Below, piece by piece: positions 31,183-37,142 of a DNA stretch of 39,542 nt (position 1 is the first letter of the stretch; each line of letters starts with the position of its first letter). Source of the DNA: a virus. The stretch covers positions 1 through 39,542 of the IMG/VR virus record IMGVR_UViG_3300005582_000031. One strand, 5' to 3'. The position numbers and the translations under genes are program-made. Under the pieces are notes generated by a model. It searched no databases and was not told where the DNA came from. It saw only the letters and a list, made by a program, of their open reading frames with translations.

Positions 31183-31431
31183 ATGCGATGCACTAATTGC
31201 GGCGATAGCAAAAACGTCCGCGCTTCTCACACTCGTACTGACCCAATGGATAACACCATTATCAGACGACGTGTGTGTACTACATGCGGCCATCGTTGGT
31301 ACACAGCAGAGGTGCCGATCCCACCTGAAGCTGTTGGCCATGGCTTTAATGAAAGCCGGACTCAATCCACCTTTACTCTTAAAGGATCTATCACCTACAC
31401 CACCACGGGGAACCATGACTCTATTGATTGA
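31183..31431 (+). CDS. NrdR-like zinc-ribbon protein in the DNA polymerase slot
   Basis: The 82-residue protein starts MRCTNCGDSKNVRASHTRTD and has IIRRRVCTTCGHRWYTAEV. The two CxxC pairs and the (I)RRRxCxxCxxRW-T motif match the N-terminal zinc ribbon of NrdR, but the ATP-cone domain of NrdR is absent. NrdR represses ribonucleotide reductase genes; a free zinc ribbon could bind DNA or nucleotides. It occupies the whole gap between primase-helicase and exonuclease where T7-like phages place DNA polymerase. The last 40 residues are Thr/Ser-rich and without motif. Confidence 0.7.
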   Translation: MRCTNCGDSKNVRASHTRTDPMDNTIIRRRVCTTCGHRWYTAEVPIPPEAVGHGFNESRTQSTFTLKGSITYTTTGNHDSID

Positions 31432-32164
31432 TGCTGATTGGCTGCTCTATGCAGCATGTTGCGCTTGCGAAAATGAGATCCGTTGGGATGAATGGATTCA
31501 TACCTTGCATTCAGAACCAGTTGATGTGCAGGATTTTATTGGCAGCAAGGTAAATGGTTGGAAAAAATTAACGGATGATGATCAAATAGTTATGTGCCTA
31601 TCGGACTATCCATCCTTTAGGTCTGAGCTGTATCAAGATTACAAAGCTAACCGCGTTGGTAAGCGCAAGCCGCTGGTTCTTAAGGCCACAAGAGAATGGA
31701 TACATACGCGCTACACAACCAGAACACTGCCGGGCCTAGAGGGTGACGATGTGCTGGGGTTGCTAATGACTGGTGGCCAGTACCCAGACCCCATCATGGT
31801 GGCCATTGATAAAGATATGCGCACTGTGCCTGGTCGGTTGTTAGTAGATGACGAGCTGGTCGTTACTACTGAGCAGGAGGCCAACATGAACTGGATGTTG
31901 CAAACCCTGACTGGTGATGTCAGTGATAACTACCCTGGCATTAAAGGTTGTGGCCCTAAGACAGCAGCCAAGGTATTAGCTGATGCCAAAAATTTACCTG
32001 AGATGTGGGCGCTGGTAGTCGCGGCCTACAAGAAGGCTGGCCTTGGCTTTGCTGATGCTTTGCTTAATGCCAGGCTGGCTCGCATCCTACGTGATGGTGA
32101 CTACAACGAGGACACTAACGCTGTGCGACTATGGGAACCGAATCAAATGATTAGCCATGGATGA
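31415..32164 (+). CDS. 5'-3' exonuclease, gp6-like
   Basis: The 249-residue protein begins MTLLIDADWLLYAACCACEN and has acidic metal-site motifs LEGDDVLGLL and IDKDMRTVPG and the helix-hairpin-helix-like LTGDVSDNYPGIKGCGPKTA, all typical of FEN/T7 gp6-type nucleases. YKANRVGKRKP is the family's basic motif. It removes RNA primers and degrades DNA to nucleotides in T7. ATG 31415 is preceded by a leader with CACCACCACGGGGAACC that resembles the early-gene leaders; an earlier start near 31271 would overlap more of the zinc-ribbon gene. Confidence 0.88.
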   Translation: MTLLIDADWLLYAACCACENEIRWDEWIHTLHSEPVDVQDFIGSKVNGWKKLTDDDQIVMCLSDYPSFRSELYQDYKANRVGKRKPLVLKATREWIHTRYTTRTLPGLEGDDVLGLLMTGGQYPDPIMVAIDKDMRTVPGRLLVDDELVVTTEQEANMNWMLQTLTGDVSDNYPGIKGCGPKTAAKVLADAKNLPEMWALVVAAYKKAGLGFADALLNARLARILRDGDYNEDTNAVRLWEPNQMISHG

Positions 32165-32342
32165 TCAGTTGTGGCCACCGATTGATGATGCGTTGATTGT
32201 CATGCTGAACCGTTTGATACCAGAACGGTGCCCTAGTCTTGATGATGATGAGCGTAAGATATGGTTTAACGTTGGCCAACGGCAGGTTGTGCGAATGTTG
32301 CAGGCCATCTACATTGAGCAACAAGACAACCTTGCGGATTAA
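32157..32342 (+). CDS. Conserved-type hypothetical protein (61 aa)
   Basis: MDDQLWPPIDDALIVMLNRL continues IPERCPSLDDDERKIWFNVG and ends acidic. The pattern of short acidic helices, with ERCP then a WFNVGQRQVVRML helix, is often seen between exonuclease and portal genes of cyanopodoviruses, to my recollection. Function unknown. It overlaps the exonuclease end by 8 bases. Confidence 0.6.
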   Translation: MDDQLWPPIDDALIVMLNRLIPERCPSLDDDERKIWFNVGQRQVVRMLQAIYIEQQDNLAD

Positions 32343-32345
32343 CCC

Positions 32346-32663
32346 ATGTGTTTTGGTGGTGCTCCAAAGCCAGATAAAAAAGCAATGCTGTATCAACAGG
32401 CAGCTGATATGGAGCGCGAGAACCAGCGCATCGTTGCCCAGAACCAGCAGCAAGAACGCATGGATCAGCAGTATGCAGAGCAGCTAGCAATTCAAACAGC
32501 ACCACCACCACCACCACCTGCTGAGTCAGCAGCAACAGCAGCACCTGCTTTAGAAAATGCTCAGGCCACCACCCCGTCTGGCATTCGTAAAGGCATGGGC
32601 CGCCGTAAGTTGCGTACTGATGTAGCTGGTGGTACTGGTGGGTTATCTATTCCTAGCGTCTAA
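32346..32663 (+). CDS. gp7.3-like small virion protein
   Basis: The 105-residue protein has MCFGGAPKPDKKAMLYQQAA, a Gln/Glu-rich helix, a run of prolines (PPPPPP), and a C-terminus GMGRRKLRTDVAGGTGGLSI. The basic Gly-Arg-Arg-Lys then Gly-Gly-Leu-Ser-Ile ending resembles T7 gp7.3, a tail-associated protein needed for adsorption, and the gene sits just before the portal as in T7. The N-terminal MCxGG recalls other small phage virion proteins (gp14-type starts MCDPTGG here). Overlap TAATG with portal. Confidence 0.6.
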   Translation: MCFGGAPKPDKKAMLYQQAADMERENQRIVAQNQQQERMDQQYAEQLAIQTAPPPPPPAESAATAAPALENAQATTPSGIRKGMGRRKLRTDVAGGTGGLSIPSV

Positions 32664-34405
32664 TGGATCTGAAGCTGACTAGCAACGTAGATCGCCAGCC
32701 GAAACCCTATAGCGATGATGAGGAGGGGCTTACAGCTGCAGCCAGGTATCAACGCCTGGTCACTAGCCGTGATGCGTACCTACAAAGGGCTAGGGATTGC
32801 AGTAAGGTCACCATCCCAACCCTGATACCTGATGCAGGGGAAAAGGATCGCGGCACACTCAAGACCCCATACCAATCTCTTGGGGCAAGAGGTGTCAACT
32901 ACTTGGCCAGTAAGTTACTGATCACCCTGTTCCCACCTAACTCAGCGTTCTTTAAGTTAGAGATTGACGACCTGGTGTTACGGGCTACTGAAGGTGGCCC
33001 TGAGATCAAGGCTGAATTTGATAGCGCCCTAGTAAATGTTGAACATGCAGTGATGACTGCAATGGAGACGGCTAATGGCCGGGCTTCTATGCACGAAGCA
33101 TTCAAACATCTATTGGTTGGTGGCAATGTTCTGTTGTACGTAGCAGAGGAAGGGTTCCGTGTTATCCACTTAAACCGTTATGCACTGTGTCGTGATCCGA
33201 TGGGTCATGTCATAGAAATTGTGGTGGAAGAAGAGGTCTACCCTGAAGTATTACCTGCAGATTTTCTAGAGGCAGCAGACGCTGATGACGATGACAGCGA
33301 GGGATACAGCAGCCAGAAGACACTGAAGCTATACACCCATATTGAATATGAAAACGACAAGGTGCATTGGTATCAAGAAGCAAAAGGCAAGGAGATCCCA
33401 GGCACCCATGGCATGTGTGATACCGATGTATCACCGTGGATACCACTGCGGTTTAACCGGGTAGATGGTGAGGAGTATGGCCGTGGTTATGTCGAGGAAT
33501 ACTACGGTGACCTGCTAGCCCTTGAAGCTTTATATCAAGCAGTGCTGGAAGGCAGTGCAGCAGCAGCCAAGATCCTGTTCCTTGTTAATCCCAACGGCAC
33601 CACTCGACCACGCACCTTGGCTAATGCTGCTAATGGATCAATCATTCAAGGTAATGCAACTGATGTAACTGTTATCCAAAGCCAGAAGGCACAAGACTTA
33701 AGCATTGCTAACAGTGTGATTGATCGCATTGAAGGCCGGTTGCAGTTTGCTTTCTTGTTGAACACTGCTATCCAACGACCAGGTGAACGGGTAACAGCAC
33801 AAGAGATCCGATACATGAGCCAAGAACTAGAGGCTGGTATTGGTGGCTTGTATTCAATCCTTACCCAAGAGCTACAGCTACCACTGGTGCGTCGCTTGAT
33901 GCACGTCATGCGTAAGCAACGCAAGCTGCCAGCTTTCCCTAAAGGTGATGGTGGTAAAGCCTTAGTTAATCCCAAGCCAGTTACTGGCCTTGAAGCTATT
34001 GGTCGTGGTGATGATCGCAACAAGCTGGTTGATTTTATTACTACTGTCGGCCAGGTATTAGGGCCAGACGTATTGCAGAAATACATTAATGTAGACGAGG
34101 CATTACGCCGGTTAGCCAACAGTGAATCTATCGACACTACCAACTTGGTTAAGACGAAAGAACAACTGGATGGTGAAGCGGCTGCTGCTAATGAACAGAT
34201 GGTGCAACAGCAACAACAGGCAATGATGGCGCAAGGCATGAAGTCTCCTGCCCTTGCCAACCTAGTAAACAACTACACCCAGGAAGGATCACCTTATGGC
34301 CCGCAACCAAACGACGAAGGAATACCCAACCAATTCCCCGACCCCGCCGGACAGCAACAACTGCCTGCTGGGGAAGGAGCCATTGCCCCCGGCTCCCCCG
34401 TCTGA
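32663..34405 (+). CDS. Portal protein (head-tail connector), gp8-like
   Basis: The 580-residue protein matches T7 gp8 in length and position. Recognisable features include YLASKLLITLFPPNSAFFKL near residue 75, LYVAEEGFRVIHLNRYALCRD, GRGYVEEYYGDLLALEALYQ, RVTAQEIRYMSQELEAGIGG and a Gln-rich C-terminus. Twelve copies form the DNA channel at the capsid vertex. Its 3' end overlaps a small ORF by about 110 bases. A TAATG overlap links it to the gp7.3-like gene. Confidence 0.92.
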   Translation: MDLKLTSNVDRQPKPYSDDEEGLTAAARYQRLVTSRDAYLQRARDCSKVTIPTLIPDAGEKDRGTLKTPYQSLGARGVNYLASKLLITLFPPNSAFFKLEIDDLVLRATEGGPEIKAEFDSALVNVEHAVMTAMETANGRASMHEAFKHLLVGGNVLLYVAEEGFRVIHLNRYALCRDPMGHVIEIVVEEEVYPEVLPADFLEAADADDDDSEGYSSQKTLKLYTHIEYENDKVHWYQEAKGKEIPGTHGMCDTDVSPWIPLRFNRVDGEEYGRGYVEEYYGDLLALEALYQAVLEGSAAAAKILFLVNPNGTTRPRTLANAANGSIIQGNATDVTVIQSQKAQDLSIANSVIDRIEGRLQFAFLLNTAIQRPGERVTAQEIRYMSQELEAGIGGLYSILTQELQLPLVRRLMHVMRKQRKLPAFPKGDGGKALVNPKPVTGLEAIGRGDDRNKLVDFITTVGQVLGPDVLQKYINVDEALRRLANSESIDTTNLVKTKEQLDGEAAAANEQMVQQQQQAMMAQGMKSPALANLVNNYTQEGSPYGPQPNDEGIPNQFPDPAGQQQLPAGEGAIAPGSPV

Positions 34406-34508
34406 AGAGATCATCATTACTGAACCCATTCAATTTGAATCTACTATTGCTGCAGGTGCTCAGCCTGTAGTAACAATCAACGGCCCTCAAGAAATCACTA
34501 TTAACTAA
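34296..34508 (+). CDS. Small ORF overlapping the portal 3' end (70 aa)
   Basis: The product MARNQTTKEYPTNSPTPPDS ends SEEIIITEPIQFESTIAAGA QPVVTINGPQEITIN. The second half is outside the portal gene and looks protein-like with acidic and beta character. No start codon exists in this frame after the portal stop, so if it is real it must begin inside the portal gene; ATG 34296 is the best candidate. It would occupy the gap before the scaffold. Function unknown. Confidence 0.5.
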   Translation: MARNQTTKEYPTNSPTPPDSNNCLLGKEPLPPAPPSEEIIITEPIQFESTIAAGAQPVVTINGPQEITIN

Positions 34509-34513
34509 CCACC

Positions 34514-35329
34514 ATGCCCGACCCAGTTACCATCAGAACCGAAGGATCACCTGCTCTTTCGGCTGATAACATTGCTTTCCTTGAAGCTAACCCAGATGGA
34601 GAAGCCACTGAAGAAGAGTTGCTACTGGCTGGTAAGTACAAGTCAGTAGAAGAATTAGAGAAAGGCTACAAGGAATTACAGAACAAGCTAAGCCAAGGCA
34701 AGCCAGAACCTGAAGCAGCCGAAGAGGTTGAAGAAGGTGAGGCGCAGTCAGAGCCAGAGTCACGGTCAGCTAAAGAGATCTATGGCGATCTAGTTGGCAG
34801 CCGCCTTGAAGAAGCAGAGATTGACTTCTCTGATATGAACAGCAGGTGGCAACAGTCGGGTGAACTTACCACCGACGACTACAGCCAACTGGATGAGGCT
34901 GGCTTCAATAAAGAAATGGTTGATGCCTACCTAGCTGGCTTGAACTATCAAGCTGCTAAGGATTCTGCATTGACTATGCAACAGGTCAATGAAGTAAAAG
35001 CCAGTGTTGGTGGTGAAGCTGAGTATGCAGCTATGGCTGAGTGGGCTTCCAAAAACCTAAGCGCAGAAGATCTTGCTGCTTACAATTCCATTGTTAATAC
35101 CCAGCCATTGCCAGCTGTTAGGTTGGCTACTGCTGGTATTTACAGTAGGTACACTGGCGCCAATGGTCGTGAACCTAAGCTGATAGGTGGGCGTACACCA
35201 CGTTCTGAAGGTGATGTATTTGAATCCACAGCACAAGTTGTAGAAGCGATGAGTGATCCTAAGTACCACAAAGATCCAGCTTATAGAAAGAAAGTAGAAG
35301 CCAAGCTCAGTAGATCTAAGGTCTTTTAA
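34514..35329 (+). CDS. Scaffolding protein, gp9-like
   Basis: The 271-residue protein is acidic in the first half (EEVEEGEAQSEPESR) and helical, with a basic C-terminus (YHKDPAYRKKVEAKLSRSKV). The segment AMSDPKYHKDPAYRKKVEAK is typical for scaffolds of T7-like phages. It directs procapsid assembly and leaves before DNA packaging. A terminator follows its stop, so capsid gene expression is probably set separately. Confidence 0.85.
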   Translation: MPDPVTIRTEGSPALSADNIAFLEANPDGEATEEELLLAGKYKSVEELEKGYKELQNKLSQGKPEPEAAEEVEEGEAQSEPESRSAKEIYGDLVGSRLEEAEIDFSDMNSRWQQSGELTTDDYSQLDEAGFNKEMVDAYLAGLNYQAAKDSALTMQQVNEVKASVGGEAEYAAMAEWASKNLSAEDLAAYNSIVNTQPLPAVRLATAGIYSRYTGANGREPKLIGGRTPRSEGDVFESTAQVVEAMSDPKYHKDPAYRKKVEAKLSRSKVF

Positions 35330-35335
35330 TTATTT

Positions 35336-35361
35336 GGCCCTGGGTTACCGGGGCCTTTCTT
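35336..35361 (+). terminator. Rho-independent terminator between scaffold and capsid
   Basis: GGCCCTGG-GTTA-CCGGGGCC (8 bp with one G-T pair) followed by TTTCTT, 7 bases after the scaffold stop. Confidence 0.75.
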
Positions 35362-35401
35362 ATGGTCTATGCTTTTAGTACCTAGACCCACTCATTGATC
35401 G

Positions 35402-35458
35402 ACGGCCCGTTGCGACGGACACCCCCAGTGAAAGGAGTTAAGGTCGGGGAAACCTAAC
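35402..35458 (+). promoter_or_regulatory. Structured leader of the capsid gene
   Basis: A CCGT-TGCG-ACGG hairpin (35408-35419) is followed by a second hairpin GTTA(A)GGT-CGGGGAA-ACCTAAC (35437-35458). The GGGG of its loop (35446-35449) can pair with CCCCC at 35422-35426, a possible pseudoknot. The capsid Shine-Dalgarno (aggag) lies at 35470-35474. It could stabilise mRNA or contain a promoter. Confidence 0.4.
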
Positions 35459-35481
35459 CCAACTTCTCTAGGAGAAAACTA

Positions 35482-36462
35482 ATGGCTGCTCCCAATTTTG
35501 ACGCAACACGCTTAGGTCTAATCAACAACGCTGGCGGCGGCTCGTTCGCTGGCGACAACGCTATGTTCCTTAAGGTATGGGCTGGTGAAGTCCTTACCGC
35601 TTTCCGCAAATCAACAGTGTTTGAAGCCCTTCACAAGGTTCGCACTATTAGCTCTGGTAAGACTGCTTCGTTCCCCATCATCGGTGTGAACTCAGCTTCC
35701 TACCACACACCTGGCAACCAAATCATCGGCACCCAGCAAAAGGTTGCTGAAGCTACCGTCAACGTTGACGACAAGCTAATCAGTTCAGTATTCCTGGCTG
35801 ATATTGATGAAGCCAAGAACCACTATGACGTGCGCTCCCAGTTCTCAGCAGAGATGGGCAACGCTTTGGCATACACGTTCGACAAGAACGTAGCTGCCAT
35901 GATTGCTAAGGCTGCAAAAGCTAGCGCTATCAACGACCAACTCCCCGGTGGTACTCGCATCAAGATTATTGCTTCTTCTAAAGCTGCAATCACTGGTGCT
36001 CAACTGGCTACTGCATTATTTCAAGCTGCTCAGAGGATGGACGAGAACAACCTTCCTGAAGGTGATCGCTATTGCTGCTTAGCTCCTGCTGAGTATTACA
36101 AGCTCGTTCAAGAAACCAGCGTTATCAACCGCGACTGGGGCGGCCAAGGTGCCTATGCCGACGGTACTGTGCTGAAGGTAGCTGGCATTGACATTATCAA
36201 GTCCAACCACCTGCCTAGCACTAACCGCACTCAAGTGACTGGGGAGAACAACGCTTATCACGATGACTACACCAAGTCAGTAGCGTTGGTATGGAACCCT
36301 GGTGCAGTTGGCACGGTTAAGTTGATGGATCTGAAGATGGAAACCACTGGTGGTGATGTTCATGCTCTATGGCAAGGTACCTTTATGGTTGCTTCCATGG
36401 CATGTGGCACCGGGATCTTGCGTCCTGACTGCGCTATTGAAATTCACACCGATGTAAGCTGA
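35482..36462 (+). CDS. Major capsid protein, gp10-like
   Basis: The 326-residue protein matches T7 gp10A in length class and has typical segments AMFLKVWAGEVLTAFRKSTV, GKTASFPIIGV, ISSVFLADIDEAKNHYDVRS and FDKNVAAMIAKAAK. It forms the HK97-fold icosahedral shell. The gene uses more C-ending codons than its neighbours, as expected for the most highly expressed gene. There is no slippery heptamer near the 3' end, so no T7 10B-type frameshift product is predicted. A strong terminator follows. Confidence 0.93.
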   Translation: MAAPNFDATRLGLINNAGGGSFAGDNAMFLKVWAGEVLTAFRKSTVFEALHKVRTISSGKTASFPIIGVNSASYHTPGNQIIGTQQKVAEATVNVDDKLISSVFLADIDEAKNHYDVRSQFSAEMGNALAYTFDKNVAAMIAKAAKASAINDQLPGGTRIKIIASSKAAITGAQLATALFQAAQRMDENNLPEGDRYCCLAPAEYYKLVQETSVINRDWGGQGAYADGTVLKVAGIDIIKSNHLPSTNRTQVTGENNAYHDDYTKSVALVWNPGAVGTVKLMDLKMETTGGDVHALWQGTFMVASMACGTGILRPDCAIEIHTDVS

Positions 36463-36488
36463 CCCCAACAGGGATTACTTACGGCACA

Positions 36489-36517
36489 ATGGGGGCACCA
36501 TAGCCCCCATTTCTTTT
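36489..36517 (+). terminator. Strong terminator after capsid gene
   Basis: ATGGGGGC-ACCATA-GCCCCCAT (8 bp, perfect) followed by TTCTTTT. It corresponds in position to the T7 terminator after gene 10. Confidence 0.88.
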
Positions 36518-36528
36518 GGAGTAACACC

Positions 36529-37140
36529 ATGACAATGGCTCGCACTAGCTTCTTAGAAGCAGTCAACCGAGTATTACAAATGATGGGGGAAGCCCCAGTC
36601 AATAGCCTTAATGGACAATATGGCTTGGCCCTGCAAGCTCAAGATTCATTGAACGACGTAAGTCGTAAGCTGCAATCAGAAGGCTGGTCGTTTAATACTG
36701 ATCGTGAAAAGCTATTGCAACGCAACGCATCAACTAATGAAATTGCTGTTGGTTCTAACATCAGCCGGGTAGTGATAGATGCTTACCGTTACCCAGCACT
36801 TGATGTAGTCCAGCGTGGTGGCAAGCTATACGACAGGTATAACAACACCTATGTGTTCGACCAAGATCTATATGTAGATATGACCATCATTCTTGAGTGG
36901 GAAGAATTGCCTGAACACGCCCGGCAGTACATCACTATCAAGGCTGGCCGCCAATTGCAGGAGGCTATCCTTGGTAGTGTAGATCTGACTAAGATAAACC
37001 TGACAGCAGAGATGGAGGCTAAGGCCCTGTTCCTGGACGAGGAGACTGTCGTCAGCGACCACAGCATGTTACGTGGCAATCCCAACCATAGTGGTGTCAC
37101 AATGGCGTATATGCCTAGCAGAGCCCTTCGCCGTCAATAG
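36529..37140 (+). CDS. Tail tubular protein A, gp11-like
   Basis: The 203-residue protein begins MTMARTSFLEAVNRVLQMMG and has ALQAQDSLNDVSRKLQSEGW, FNTDREKLLQRN and KLYDRYNNTYVF, the conserved pattern of T7 gp11-like adaptor proteins (196 residues in T7). It forms the ring between portal and nozzle. ATG 36529 lies 7 bases after GGAG, which favours it over ATG 36535. Confidence 0.92.
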   Translation: MTMARTSFLEAVNRVLQMMGEAPVNSLNGQYGLALQAQDSLNDVSRKLQSEGWSFNTDREKLLQRNASTNEIAVGSNISRVVIDAYRYPALDVVQRGGKLYDRYNNTYVFDQDLYVDMTIILEWEELPEHARQYITIKAGRQLQEAILGSVDLTKINLTAEMEAKALFLDEETVVSDHSMLRGNPNHSGVTMAYMPSRALRRQ

Positions 37141-37142
37141 TC

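Noticed and set aside
35400-35475. Glutamine riboswitch or other cyanobacterial riboswitch in the capsid leader
   Set aside because: Fragments such as GACGG are present but the conserved core order is not; only generic hairpins can be supported.
36380-36470. T7 10A/10B-like frameshift at the end of the capsid gene
   Set aside because: No slippery heptamer and no extended -1 frame near the stop.
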